A stretch of 64,000 nucleotides of DNA, taken from assembly GCF_018613875.1 (NCBI RefSeq), contig NZ_JAGGPJ010000024.1, positions 36,796 through 100,795 on the forward strand, in the 5' to 3' direction. Under the pieces are notes generated by a model. The model was not told the DNA's origin and did no database searches. It saw nothing but the letters and a program-made list of their open reading frames with translations. Each line of letters starts with the position of its first letter. Within the stretch, counting starts at the first letter, position 1. This stretch comes from Arthrobacter sp. ISL-28 (lineage in GTDB: Bacteria > Actinomycetota > Actinomycetes > Actinomycetales > Micrococcaceae). This document shows positions 17,119 to 25,607 of this stretch, piece by piece. Position numbers and translations under genes: made by a program.

Positions 17119-17216
17119 CTACCTATATCCTCGGCCGCATTTGAGGGCCGGAAAAGACGAGAAATCCCCGCCTGGGGTAAAGATTTATCCCCTTTCAGGG
17201 TAAGGAAATCCCCAAT
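17119..17216. promoter_or_regulatory. Candidate regulator sites in the catB divergent promoter region
   Basis: The 21 bases at 17196-17216 share 13 positions with the motif found upstream of iacA (core TAAGGAAAT then CC and AT in register). A half-site TACCTAT lies at 17119-17125. Between them, GGGGTAAA and TTTATCCCC (17174-17191) form an imperfect inverted repeat. These may be binding sites of the FixJ-type regulator at 21184 or of an unseen cat regulator. No LysR-type catR gene is present next to catB. Confidence 0.4.
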
Positions 17217-17251
17217 AGCCTTCTGACAAACAACGTGAAAGGAGAAACTCC

Positions 17252-17521
17252 ATGCCTTACCCCAAGAACCATGACCGTATGTTCCTGACGTGCTACACGG
17301 ACACTTTTGGCTATGGCTGGCACCATGTCGACCTGTTCGTTCATGACGAGAATGACCTGGAGGTCAACTGGGTGCACTGGCAGGTGGATCAGGACGGGCC
17401 TGAGGCCGCGGACGCCGTCACCGCGAAGGTGGAGCCGCAGCTGCGACGCACGTCGGAATGGAAGCACGGCCGCAGCGAGAACGGTTTGGAGTACTGGACC
17501 GCTGATGCCGCCTGGGCGTGA
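17252..17521 (+). CDS. Small conserved-looking protein of unknown function
   Basis: An 89-residue, acidic, tryptophan- and histidine-rich cytosolic protein (FGYGWHHVDLFVHDEND, NWVHWQVDQDG, EYWTADAAWA) starting at ATG 17252 with AAAGGAG 8 bases upstream. It is divergent from catB and ends before a perfect bidirectional terminator, so it is its own transcription unit. No domain is recognised. Sharing the cat promoter region, it may be co-regulated with catechol degradation; the role is open. Confidence 0.7.
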   Translation: MPYPKNHDRMFLTCYTDTFGYGWHHVDLFVHDENDLEVNWVHWQVDQDGPEAADAVTAKVEPQLRRTSEWKHGRSENGLEYWTADAAWA

Positions 17522-17580
17522 ACGTCCCTGGCGTTGAAGGGTCCGTCAGACGCAGGCGGGATTATTCCTAGGTCAAACAA

Positions 17581-17624
17581 AAAAGTTACGGTCCCTCCGG
17601 AAATCCGGAGGGACCGTAACTTTT
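17581..17624. terminator. Perfect bidirectional terminator
   Basis: A perfect 20-bp stem (17581-17600 with 17605-17624) with an AAAT loop, an A-run on the left and a T-run on the right. It separates the plus-strand small ORF from the convergent minus-strand MFS gene and would serve both. Confidence 0.9.
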
Positions 17625-17666
17625 CAGGTCTCAGCAGGACACCTGGGGAACCAGGCGGCCAGGAAA

Positions 17667-19133
17667 CTAGGCGGCGGGGTCGGGCTTGCCTGCTTCGGCT
17701 GCGTGTTTGGTCTGAAGCCGTGCGGCGGTCCTGTCCGGGTTCAGGAAGAGGACCGAGAGCACGCCTGCGATGAGGAGCAGCGCGCCTGCCACGCCGAAGG
17801 ATTGATGGACCCCGGTGGTCATGTTCAGGATCATCTGCGCCGTGTCCTTCGTCCCGGGAGCGGGAGTCCGGTACCCGGCCCCGTCCATGAACAGTCCAAC
17901 GGCGGTCGGGGAAATGATGGCGCCGACAGAGGCAACCCCGCCGAGGACGGCCATGAGCACGGGCCGCTGCTTGGGGCACACTGCATAGGCCATGGCACTC
18001 GGGGCCATCGGGTAGATCACGCTGCATCCGGCCGCGACCGTCAACAGCACTACGGATGCCGTGCCGGTGGTGGCCGGCAGCAGCAGGAAGCACAGTCCGG
18101 CCACGGCGAGGGAAATGCCGAACGGGATGCCGATGGACTTGTGGACACTATGGCCCCGGCGCATCAGATGTCTTCCCAGTACTCCGAGGCCCAACAGCAC
18201 TGCCGCGCCAAAGAGCCAGGGGAAGGTGAAAAACAGGGCTACCAGTTCGGGTGGAAGATGCACTGCCCCGGCCAGGTACTTGGGTGACCAGGTGGTGAGG
18301 AAGCCCTGCGTCCAGAAGTTGGTGAAGCCCGCGAACACGGCAACGATGAAGGACCCGCTCAGCAGGATCGCGCGCCAGGGCACCTTGTGCTGGGAGTCGA
18401 AGGCAGCTAGCCGGTCGTTCTCTTTCGCTGCCGGCTCGGCAGGGACATTGTCCTGCGCTGCCGCGTTGTGGACGGCTTCCGGTTCGGCTTTCCTGGCGAA
18501 TTTGCCGCCGAAGGGCCCGTCTGCACCGATGATCAGCCAGAGCAGGACCCAGACGGTTCCGATGATGCCCAGGGCTCCAAAGGCCCACCTCCAGCCAAGG
18601 GAGGAGATCACCAGTGCGAGGGCGGGAGCAGCGATCACCGGGCCCAGTGTTGAACCGATCGCAATCAGGTTGCTGGGAAGCGCACGCTCAGCGGGCCGGA
18701 ACCAGGAGTGGGCTGAGGAAAGGGACATCGCAGTGGCCGGCCCTTCTGCGGCGCCAAGCAGAATGCGCGTGACCAGCAGGACGGCCGCGCCGCCACCAAG
18801 GAACATCGGAAACTGCAGGACCGCCCAGCTTAAGCCCATGACGAGCAGCACCCATTTTATCGGGACCCGGCCTGCCCACAGGCCAAGGACTACGGATGCG
18901 ATGGCGTACAGGAAGAAAAAGGCGCTGCCGATGAAACCGAATTCCACCGTGCTGATGCCCAGTTCGGGGATGGCCTGCTGCGCCACGAGGCCAAGTACGG
19001 CTTTGTCGGCGAAGGCGATGATCTGGAACAGGATGAGCATGGCGGTGATTACCCAGGCGCGCCTGTTCATCGTGCGCGTCGAGATGGCTTCAGCCAGCGA
19101 CCCTGGCTTGGGTGATACGTGCGTTGGGGACAT
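17667..19133 (-). CDS. MFS transporter of the iacHG unit, probable aromatic acid/auxin carrier
   Basis: A 488-residue major facilitator with about 12 membrane segments; TM1 has FADKAVLGLVAQQAIPELG and TM4 RILLGAAEGPATAMSLSS, typical of the anion:cation symporter-like branch. A longer charged loop (residues about 210-250) links the two halves. It follows iacH by 8 bases on the same strand, so it is probably part of an iacG-iacH-transporter unit. Import of indole-3-acetate or another aromatic acid is the most economical guess; export of an intermediate is an alternative. Confidence 0.82.
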   Translation of the reverse strand: MSPTHVSPKPGSLAEAISTRTMNRRAWVITAMLILFQIIAFADKAVLGLVAQQAIPELGISTVEFGFIGSAFFFLYAIASVVLGLWAGRVPIKWVLLVMGLSWAVLQFPMFLGGGAAVLLVTRILLGAAEGPATAMSLSSAHSWFRPAERALPSNLIAIGSTLGPVIAAPALALVISSLGWRWAFGALGIIGTVWVLLWLIIGADGPFGGKFARKAEPEAVHNAAAQDNVPAEPAAKENDRLAAFDSQHKVPWRAILLSGSFIVAVFAGFTNFWTQGFLTTWSPKYLAGAVHLPPELVALFFTFPWLFGAAVLLGLGVLGRHLMRRGHSVHKSIGIPFGISLAVAGLCFLLLPATTGTASVVLLTVAAGCSVIYPMAPSAMAYAVCPKQRPVLMAVLGGVASVGAIISPTAVGLFMDGAGYRTPAPGTKDTAQMILNMTTGVHQSFGVAGALLLIAGVLSVLFLNPDRTAARLQTKHAAEAGKPDPAA

Positions 19134-19141
19134 CTTTGTGC

Positions 19142-20434
19142 CTAACGGTTGGGGACGATGGGGATGCGCGGTGAAGACAGGACGGTTTCAATCCTCTTCG
19201 CGATGGAGAAGAGCCGGTCCTCGCAGCCGGGGAGCCCGATGAGCTGGATGCCGAGCGGCATGCCGGCGCCGTCGCGAAGACCTGGGATGGTGACAACCGG
19301 GAATCCGAGGGCCTGCCAGGGTCTGCTGAGCACGGGGGAACCGGTCGCTCCGATGCCGGCAGGGGCGGCTCCGAGGGCAGCGGGGCCCAGGATAGCGTCA
19401 CAGAACTGCATGACGGTCATGATTCGTTGGCGGCCATCGGCGATTGTCTGCAGCGCGGCCCGGTACTCGTCCTGGGTAAGGTGCAGCCCGGTTGTGAGGA
19501 GCTCCACCAGCGGGGCGCTCAGTTCCTCGGCATGGTTGAGCTCTGCCGCGCGCTCCTGTGCAGCTTCGAATGCCATGACATCCATGTGAGCTTCGGAGAG
19601 CCGTCTGATGAGGTCGTGCTCTGACCACTCCCCTACGGATCCCCCGTCCGCGGCCACGCGGGCGCCGGCGTCTTCAACTGCCGCGGTCATGTCTGTGCTG
19701 ATCTGCCCCAGGCCGCTGCCGTTCCACAGCAGCACCCGCGCGGGCTGATCAGCATCCTTGGCTGGAGTAGCCGGTACCGGGTTTTTGAGGGCTTCCCATA
19801 GGAAGTGAAGATCTGCGACTGATGGGGCAAGGAAGCCCAGGGTGTCGAGGGAGTGGCTTAGTCCTGTCACGCCCTCCAGTGAAAACGTGCCGGTGGGCGC
19901 CACGAAGCCTGCCGCCCCGCAGAACGAGGCCGGCCGGGTCAAGGATCCGGCGGTTTGGGTTCCGAGGGCAAGAGGCACTGCTCCCGCCGCGACCGCGGCG
20001 GCTGATCCGCTGGAGGATCCGCCCGGCGTGTGCGACAGGTTGGCCGGGTTCCGGGTCGGGCCCGGCTTAAAGTAGCCAAATTCTGTGGTCACGGTTTTGC
20101 CTACGATGACAGCTCCGGCGTCGCGGAGCAGTCGCACGCAGTCGGCATCACGTCGTGCTGGTTGGTCATCGCGCAGGCTGCTTCCGCAACGGGTGGGCAG
20201 CCCGGCAACATCGATCAGGTCCTTGATTCCTACCGGGATTCCCCACAGGGGGCCGCGGGGCCGTGCCGACTGCTCAAGCTGATTTGCAGCCGCTCTGGCG
20301 CCCTCGGCGTCGAGGCGGACCCAGGCTTTGAGATCGGCTTCGGTTTCGTTGATGCGGTCCAGGGCGATTTCGACAGCCCTGCTGGGTGTGATGAGGCCCT
20401 CAGCCAGCGATGCTGAGAGTTCGCGAAGGGACAT
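19142..20434 (-). CDS. iacH: Amidase-signature hydrolase of the indole-3-acetate pathway
   Basis: A 430-residue amidase-signature protein. The Ser-cisSer-Lys triad is visible: Lys71 in GIPVGIKDLID, the cis-Ser in GGSSSGS (138-144), and nucleophile Ser164 in GTQTAGSLTRPAS. Its position directly after a flavin reductase and within the iac gene set identifies it as IacH, the amidase-like member of the auxin-degradation cluster, proposed to act on an oxindole-type intermediate. Its ATG overlaps the iacG stop (TGATG). A generic amidase function cannot be excluded from sequence alone. Confidence 0.82.
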   Translation of the reverse strand: MSLRELSASLAEGLITPSRAVEIALDRINETEADLKAWVRLDAEGARAAANQLEQSARPRGPLWGIPVGIKDLIDVAGLPTRCGSSLRDDQPARRDADCVRLLRDAGAVIVGKTVTTEFGYFKPGPTRNPANLSHTPGGSSSGSAAAVAAGAVPLALGTQTAGSLTRPASFCGAAGFVAPTGTFSLEGVTGLSHSLDTLGFLAPSVADLHFLWEALKNPVPATPAKDADQPARVLLWNGSGLGQISTDMTAAVEDAGARVAADGGSVGEWSEHDLIRRLSEAHMDVMAFEAAQERAAELNHAEELSAPLVELLTTGLHLTQDEYRAALQTIADGRQRIMTVMQFCDAILGPAALGAAPAGIGATGSPVLSRPWQALGFPVVTIPGLRDGAGMPLGIQLIGLPGCEDRLFSIAKRIETVLSSPRIPIVPNR

Positions 20435-20949
20435 CAGGCGACAAGCTCCGGCGTTACGGAAAGGCGATGAAACTGCCTCTTGAAGTAAACGAGGCTGTCA
20501 CGCTCCCCCTGAACTTCAACGCGGTCTACCTGAACGAAGATGACCGAGTGTGAGCCCTGGGTGCTTCGGCCGCTGATCCTGCCGACGATCTTCACCAAAG
20601 CATCCCGGAGCACGGGAACCTCATCCTCGCCTTTCTCCCAGATGTCCCAGCCGAAGCGTTCTTCCATCGGAACACGGGTGGCACCGGAAAAGTGTCGAGC
20701 GAGCTCTTCGTGCTCGCCGCTGAGGACGTTGATGCAGATCTGGCCGTTGTTGTTGAAAATATCGTGGGTTGCGCTGTTCTGGTTCACGCACACGAGTACG
20801 GTGGGCGGAGCATCCGTCACGGAGCAGACAGCACTGACGGTGATGCCCACACGTCCGTGAGGACCGTCTGTCGTCACGATATTAACGGCTGCCGGCAAAT
20901 GCGCCATGGCGGACCGGAAGTCCTTTTGAATTTGCGTAAGCTCAGTCAT
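20434..20949 (-). CDS. iacG: NADH:flavin reductase supplying the IacA monooxygenase
   Basis: A 171-residue HpaC-type flavin reductase domain protein: FRSAMAHLPAAVNIVTTDGP, GITVSAVCSVTDAPPTVLVCVN, and GQICINVLSGEHEELARHFSG are the family landmarks. It would reduce FAD or FMN with NADH for the two-component flavin monooxygenase IacA. The ATG at 20949 is preferred over 20964 because GGGAG lies 8-9 bases before it. It is the first gene of the iacG-iacH-MFS unit and is divergent from the response regulator at 21184. Confidence 0.88.
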   Translation of the reverse strand: MTELTQIQKDFRSAMAHLPAAVNIVTTDGPHGRVGITVSAVCSVTDAPPTVLVCVNQNSATHDIFNNNGQICINVLSGEHEELARHFSGATRVPMEERFGWDIWEKGEDEVPVLRDALVKIVGRISGRSTQGSHSVIFVQVDRVEVQGERDSLVYFKRQFHRLSVTPELVA

Positions 20950-21032
20950 TTCAATTTCTCCCATTATCGCGACCGATGCAGCTGGTCAGCTCAAGAATGC
21001 TTATGGGAAGAATCTATTCCCGGTCCGACCTA

Positions 21033-21102
21033 ATAGGTATTGCGAGTAGTCCCACCTCATTTCAGAATTGGCCTTAGTCATATAGGTAGTTTCCTTAGGA
21101 CA
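21033..21102. promoter_or_regulatory. Candidate regulator sites between iacG and the response regulator
   Basis: On the minus strand, 21102-21082 carries a 21-base element whose core reads TAAGGAAACTACCTAT; it matches the element upstream of iacA at 18 of 21 positions. An additional ATAGGTA half-site lies at 21033-21039, and CCTTAGG recurs near 21158-21164. Placement in the 234-bp divergent gap suits control of both iacG and the regulator gene. Confidence 0.55.
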
Positions 21103-21183
21103 GTTTGATTGACTTCTATACCCTGACTTGGATAACGTCGAGTACCCCCTCCTAGGCCTTAGGCAGTACAAGGTTGCTCCCCC

Positions 21184-21804
21184 ATGAATTCACCCGAAGC
21201 ACTCGTTTACATCGTCGATGACGACCAAGAATTGTGTAAGTCGCTGGCGTGGCTTCTGGAATCCGTCAGCATCAAGTCGCGCAGCTACTACGACGTCGCG
21301 TCGTTTCTGGCCGACTACGACCCCGATGTTCCTTCATGCCTGGTCCTGGATGTCAGGATGCCCCGGGCAGGGGGATTCCAGCTTCAGGAAGCGCTGAATC
21401 AGCTGGCTTCCCCCATACCGATTATTTTCGTCTCGGCTCACGGTGACATCAGGATGTCCGTGAAAGCGTTGCGGCAGGGCGCCGTGAATTTTCTCGAGAA
21501 ACCATACGATCCGCAGCACATGCTCGATGTCGTACAGGAGACGCTGGACCTGGCCCAGGAGCGTTTCGAGTCGAGCCGGGGACGCCGGGAGATCGAGCAG
21601 CGGATCGCTTCGCTGACGTCCCGGGAACGGGAGATCCTGTCGCTGGTGATCGACGGTTTGCCCAGCCAAAATATAGCGCGGAAGCTTGGCACCAGCGTGA
21701 AAACGGTCGACGTCCATCGGACCAGAATTAAGGCCAAAACAGGGGCTGACAGTATCGCGACTCTGGTCCGGGACATTCTCCAGCACAATGTGAGCGTCAG
21801 CTAG
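21184..21804 (+). CDS. FixJ/NarL-type two-component response regulator
   Basis: A 206-residue regulator. The receiver domain (1-120) has the acidic pocket VDDDQE, phospho-acceptor Asp56 (LVLDVRMP) and the conserved Lys in NFLEKPYD. The C-terminal LuxR-type helix-turn-helix (about 138-205) reads LTSREREILSLVIDGLPSQNIA then TVDVHRTRIKAKTG. This is the FixJ/TodT/StyR branch, common in proteobacterial aromatic-degradation control and less so in actinobacteria. It lies inside the iac cluster, and its likely partner kinase is at 27801-29390, 6 kb away on the far side of iacFEDCIBA. Confidence 0.9.
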   Translation: MNSPEALVYIVDDDQELCKSLAWLLESVSIKSRSYYDVASFLADYDPDVPSCLVLDVRMPRAGGFQLQEALNQLASPIPIIFVSAHGDIRMSVKALRQGAVNFLEKPYDPQHMLDVVQETLDLAQERFESSRGRREIEQRIASLTSREREILSLVIDGLPSQNIARKLGTSVKTVDVHRTRIKAKTGADSIATLVRDILQHNVSVS

Positions 21805-21894
21805 CTCCGGCCCGGCGTCCCTGGAGTTGATGTCCAAAGGCATGGGCCGGCCTTCAGAAGAGGCGGGCCACACTGAAGCGTGGTTAATAGACGG

Positions 21895-21943
21895 AACGGG
21901 CAGTTATGCTCTCCCAGTTTCTGAGGGAGCATAACCGCCCGTT
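21895..21943. terminator. Bidirectional terminator between the response regulator and iacF
   Basis: A 23-base imperfect stem (21895-21917 with 21921-21943; AACGGGC and GTTATGCTC pair on both arms) with a TTT loop, in the convergent gap between the regulator stop (21804) and the iacF stop (21986). Confidence 0.75.
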
Positions 21944-21985
21944 TACAGTTCGGTCTGACACAGTTCGGTCTAAGCGCCGCCGGTG

Positions 21986-22942
21986 TCAGAACAGTTCGAG
22001 CACCAGCCGGGGGGATTTCGACCGCGAGACGCATGCGGCGATTTGGTCGTTCGCTTTCTTTTCGCTGCTGGACATGCACTGGTCCCGATGGTCAGGTTCG
22101 CCCTTGAGAACGCCCATGATGCATGTGCCGCAGATGCCTTCCTGACAGGTCGTATCCACCTCGACACCGTTCTCCTCTAGTACCTGGACGATGGACCTAC
22201 CCACCGGCACTTCGTACACTTCGTCGTCAAGCTCGATTTCGAAGGGTGCATCAGCGCTGGTGTCGGTCGGTTCGCCGGCCTGGAAGTGCTCAATGTGGAC
22301 GTTGTCTTCAGGGATGATCCGGGTGGCTGTCTCCCTGACGCGGTCCATGAAGCCTTCGGGCCCGCACGTGTAGACGTGGGAGTCGGGGGTCAGGCCGGTG
22401 AAGACAGCGGCCAGCACCTCTGGCTGCTCGGTCCGCTGAAGGCCAAAGTGGAACGTCACCCGTTCGCTGAATCCGCTCTTGTTTTCCAGAAGGTCAACAA
22501 AGGCCGCCTCCTCACGGGAGCGGGCAAAGTAGTGAAACTCGAACTCTTCCCGTGCGCGGTGAAGGTGGTAGGCCATGCTGATCATGGGCGTGACGCCGAT
22601 CCCGGCCGCGACCAGGACATGATGGTCCGCGTTCTCGGCTACGGCCATGAGGTTCCGTGGTGCACTGATCTCAAGTTCCTGGCCTACTTCGACGTCGTGC
22701 AGGGCCTCGGAGCCGCCACGTGACTCCGGCTCGAGCTTGACCGCGACAATGTAGTCGTCGAGTTCATACGGCGGGCTGCACAGCGAGTATTGTCTGACAA
22801 CGGCTGTAGGTCCGACGACGTCGATGTGCGCTCCCGCGGGATAGGGGTCGAATGATGCCCCGTCCGCGCGCCTGAGGCGGAAGGATTTGATGTTGCTGGT
22901 CTCCTCCAGCACTTCGGCAACGCGTACTTTGAACATACCCAT
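21986..22942 (-). CDS. iacF: Oxygenase reductase with C-terminal [2Fe-2S] domain
   Basis: A 318-residue reductase of the phthalate dioxygenase reductase/VanB type. Order: FMN-binding barrel with RQYSLCSPP, NAD domain with VLVAAGIGVTPMISM and YTCGPEGFM, then a plant-type ferredoxin domain with CQEGICGTC and a distal fourth Cys. It passes electrons from NADH to the Rieske oxygenase IacCD. The ATG at 22942 has AAAGGAG 8 bases upstream. It is the last gene of the iacA-B-I-C-D-E-F unit, 63 bp after iacE. Confidence 0.88.
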   Translation of the reverse strand: MGMFKVRVAEVLEETSNIKSFRLRRADGASFDPYPAGAHIDVVGPTAVVRQYSLCSPPYELDDYIVAVKLEPESRGGSEALHDVEVGQELEISAPRNLMAVAENADHHVLVAAGIGVTPMISMAYHLHRAREEFEFHYFARSREEAAFVDLLENKSGFSERVTFHFGLQRTEQPEVLAAVFTGLTPDSHVYTCGPEGFMDRVRETATRIIPEDNVHIEHFQAGEPTDTSADAPFEIELDDEVYEVPVGRSIVQVLEENGVEVDTTCQEGICGTCIMGVLKGEPDHRDQCMSSSEKKANDQIAACVSRSKSPRLVLELF

Positions 22943-23005
22943 GGGGAACGCTCCTTTCTTGTTCTGGCAGTGGTCTTTCAGCTGATCAGTGCACCGGCCT
23001 CCCGG

Positions 23006-23746
23006 TCAGCGCATGTACAGCCCACCGTTGATGTCCCAGCAGGCGCCGGTCACCGATGCGGCTCCGGGCGAGGCCAGCAGGGCAACCGTGTCGGCGATGA
23101 ATTCGGCATCGCCCAGACGGCCGACAGGGATGTTGGCCTTGATGGTCTCCAGCTTGTCCGGGTCCACGGTTTCGTAGACGACGGGGAGGTCCAGGGGGCC
23201 GGGAGAAACAGCGTTGACGGTTACACCGGCTGCGGCGAATTCGCGTGCGAAGACCTTCGTGAGGGTGGATACTCCACCCTTGGAGGCGGCGTAGTGGGCA
23301 CCGGTGGCAGTGCCCCCGTTGTGGCCGGCAAGGGAGTGGATGTTGATGATGCGGCCGTAGCCCCGGTCCCGGAAGTGGGGACCGAAAACCTGGCAGCCCA
23401 GGAACGTGCCGTTGAGGTTGATTTCAACATTCGCGGTGAACTGTTCAGGCGTGATTTCCAGCAATGGGGCAACCTGTGAGCGTCCGGCGTTGTTGACGAG
23501 GATGTCCGTGCCGCCCCACTTTTCGGTGAGGATGTCCCGAACGGATTCCCAGTCGGACTTCTTGCGGATGTCCAGGGCCCCTGCCCAGACGCTTTCACCT
23601 GAGGCGTCCAGGCTGTCGGCCACGGGCTGTACGGAGGCTGCGCTGGTGCCGGTGATGGCGACCTTATAGCCTTCCTTGTGCAGCTTGCGGGCGATGGCTT
23701 CACCGAGACCGCGGGCGGCTCCGGTGACGAGTGCGACGTTGTTCAT
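23006..23746 (-). CDS. iacE: Short-chain dehydrogenase/reductase of the indole-3-acetate pathway
   Basis: A 246-residue classical SDR: TGAARGLG cofactor motif at residues 8-15, NNAG at 85-88, and catalytic Ser138, Tyr152 and Lys156 (HYAASKGG). The start ATG 23746 has AGGA 5 bases upstream. In iac clusters the SDR IacE acts on an oxidised indole-acetate intermediate. It sits 7 bases after iacD. A diol dehydrogenase role, as in benzoate clusters, is the alternative. Confidence 0.85.
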   Translation of the reverse strand: MNNVALVTGAARGLGEAIARKLHKEGYKVAITGTSAASVQPVADSLDASGESVWAGALDIRKKSDWESVRDILTEKWGGTDILVNNAGRSQVAPLLEITPEQFTANVEINLNGTFLGCQVFGPHFRDRGYGRIINIHSLAGHNGGTATGAHYAASKGGVSTLTKVFAREFAAAGVTVNAVSPGPLDLPVVYETVDPDKLETIKANIPVGRLGDAEFIADTVALLASPGAASVTGACWDINGGLYMR

Positions 23747-23753
23747 GATGGTC

Positions 23754-24311
23754 CTAGAGAAGGAAGCCGGAGGCGTTGACGGCGGAGTCGGAGTTGACCA
23801 GGCGGATGAGCTTGAGTTCGATCCGGGCATCGTCGCCGGTGAACCTGATGCGGTGTGTCAGGTCGGCTCCGAGCATCTGGAACTTGTCACGCTTGAATCC
23901 GACCAGGACCTGCGCGGAGCGCAGCGTTACCGTGTCGTCCGTCAGTTCCTCAACCGTGAAGCGCGAAATGGTGCGGGACGTTCGGGCGGCAGCGACCGCG
24001 GACATGGAGTAGCCCTGCACCAGGCGGGTGACGCGCATGTGGCGCATCCGCGCGTCGTCGTACACCATGTTCAGGGACGACTCGAAGTCATCGGTGTCCG
24101 GGTCAACCGGGATGATGTACTTGGCGTCTTCTGTATATAGGGTCTGCCATTCTTCGTATTTCTTGTCATCGAGGAGCTGGCCTTCACGCCAGATGAGTTC
24201 GATGGCGCGGCCGACCAGCGGCTGGGACAGTTTGCCGAGTCCGGGCTCGTAGGTGGCGGGAGCCGGCCGGTTGTCGATAGCGGTCACTTCTGCGGCGGTC
24301 TCAGTTGTCAT
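23754..24311 (-). CDS. iacD: Rieske oxygenase small (beta) subunit
   Basis: A 185-residue NTF2-fold beta subunit of a ring-hydroxylating dioxygenase: AIELIWREGQLLDDKKYEEW, YIIPVDPDTDDFE, and DDARMRHMRVTRLV are the recognisable segments. It forms a structural partner of IacC. The start overlaps the iacC stop by 11 bases, so the subunits are translationally coupled. Confidence 0.9.
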   Translation of the reverse strand: MTTETAAEVTAIDNRPAPATYEPGLGKLSQPLVGRAIELIWREGQLLDDKKYEEWQTLYTEDAKYIIPVDPDTDDFESSLNMVYDDARMRHMRVTRLVQGYSMSAVAAARTSRTISRFTVEELTDDTVTLRSAQVLVGFKRDKFQMLGADLTHRIRFTGDDARIELKLIRLVNSDSAVNASGFLL

Positions 24312-25581
24312 TGCCCATCATCCTTTTCCACATTGCGTACGATTCGCGCATGCCGGTTTCGTCGGTCACGTGCGAGGTCTTCCATCCTTCGTCCACCGTC
24401 TCTTCGCGGCCCAGGCCGCGGTTGACGAGGATCGGCATTTCCGGGTTGGCCACTGCGCCGCGCTGCACGCGGTCCCAGGCCTCGGAGTCATCGGAGGTGC
24501 CGAAGCCGAAGGGGCCCTGGAAGTGTTCGTGGATGCGGAGCCGCTCGCGGTTGACGCTCTCAGGTCCGCCGTCCAGGCCCAGGGCCATGTGCTGGATCTC
24601 CGTCTCGTTGACCGAGATGGGGCGCAGGACGCGGAAGAAGGACATGGACAGCGACAGGTTCGGGAACAGGTTCAGGTTGTAGCCTGCGCCGTGCATGGAC
24701 CGGACGATCCGCCGGACCTGGTCCTGGGGCATGGTTTCCGAGAGCTCGTCGATGATGTGGCGGAAGCGTTCCTGCAGTTCCTCGGTGCCATCATCTTCTT
24801 CCAGATCAACGTGTTCGGGGACCATGATGGCCACGCTGTGTCCGTTGCCGAGGGCGTGGGTGACAGCCTTCTCATCGGTCATGAAGGACAGCATGTCTGC
24901 CGTCTCGGCGTCCACGGATGCCATCCAGGAACGGTGGACGATGGGGAAGTGGTAGCCGTCCGTGGTGTTTTCGAGCTGGATTTTCCAGTTCCCGTCGAAG
25001 CGGAACTTGTGCTCACCCTGGACCTTGACGGGGTATCCGGCGCCCTGCTTCATGAAGCGGTCGATCCAGATCTTAGCGTCGCCGAGGAAGTCGCTCAGCG
25101 GCTCGATGTCCGACTTGAAGGTCGCGAAGATCAGCCCGTTGTAGCTCTCCACGCGCAGCCTCTGCAGGGGCAGGTCCTTCTTCTCCGCGACGCCTTCATA
25201 CCCGTCCGGGTAGGGGATGCCGCGCAGGTTGCCTTCGAGTGAATACGACCAGGAGTGGTAGGGGCAGGTGAACCCGTTTGCCTTGCCCTTGGGGACCTCG
25301 CAAACGCTGGCGCCGCGGTGCCGGCAGCGGTTGAGAAGTACGTTGAAGTTCCCCTTGCGGTCCCGGTTCACGATGACCGGCTGCAGACCGATGTGACTCA
25401 TCTTGAAGCTGCCGGCTTCGGGGATTTCACTTTCGTGTGCAACCCAGACCCAGGTGCTGTAGAAGATTTTTTCCATCTCCCAGTCGAAGATCTCCGGATC
25501 GGTGTAAAGCTGGGCCGCGACGCGGTCGTCGGCGGCCAGGCCGGGGAACCCGCCGGTCCCTTCTGATGTTTGTGACGTCAT
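24301..25581 (-). CDS. iacC: Rieske non-haem iron oxygenase large (alpha) subunit
   Basis: A 426-residue oxygenase alpha subunit. The Rieske cluster ligands are Cys86-X-His88 (CRHRG) and Cys106-X2-His109 (CPYHSW). The mononuclear iron site shows Asp208 and ligands His211 and His216 in ENTTDGYHFPIVHRS, with a later Asp completing the triad. In the iac pathway the IacCDF system performs the late oxygenation that leads to catechol. Anthranilate, benzoate or salicylate oxygenases share this architecture; assignment to iac rests on the neighbours iacA, iacB, iacE, iacG, iacH and iacI. Confidence 0.9.
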   Translation of the reverse strand: MTSQTSEGTGGFPGLAADDRVAAQLYTDPEIFDWEMEKIFYSTWVWVAHESEIPEAGSFKMSHIGLQPVIVNRDRKGNFNVLLNRCRHRGASVCEVPKGKANGFTCPYHSWSYSLEGNLRGIPYPDGYEGVAEKKDLPLQRLRVESYNGLIFATFKSDIEPLSDFLGDAKIWIDRFMKQGAGYPVKVQGEHKFRFDGNWKIQLENTTDGYHFPIVHRSWMASVDAETADMLSFMTDEKAVTHALGNGHSVAIMVPEHVDLEEDDGTEELQERFRHIIDELSETMPQDQVRRIVRSMHGAGYNLNLFPNLSLSMSFFRVLRPISVNETEIQHMALGLDGGPESVNRERLRIHEHFQGPFGFGTSDDSEAWDRVQRGAVANPEMPILVNRGLGREETVDEGWKTSHVTDETGMRESYAMWKRMMGNDN

Positions 25582-25607
25582 GACGTACTCCTTGGTGATT
25601 GGTGTTC

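Noticed and set aside
15920..17203. Long plus-strand open frame opposite catB (over 400 codons)
   Set aside because: It mirrors a textbook muconate cycloisomerase with all catalytic residues on the other strand; antisense openness is expected in GC-rich DNA.
18061..19242. Long plus-strand open frame opposite the MFS gene
   Set aside because: No motif, Arg/Pro/Ser-rich chance composition, and the minus strand encodes a clear 12-helix transporter.
24253..25242. Long plus-strand open frame opposite the Rieske alpha subunit
   Set aside because: The minus strand carries the Rieske and iron-site motifs in an intact gene; the plus frame has no family-like feature.
23006..25581. Reading the oxygenase genes as a benzoate or anthranilate dioxygenase cluster
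   Set aside because: The presence of iacA-, iacB-, iacI-, iacG- and iacH-type genes around them fits the indole-3-acetate cluster much better, although the oxygenase alone would not decide it.
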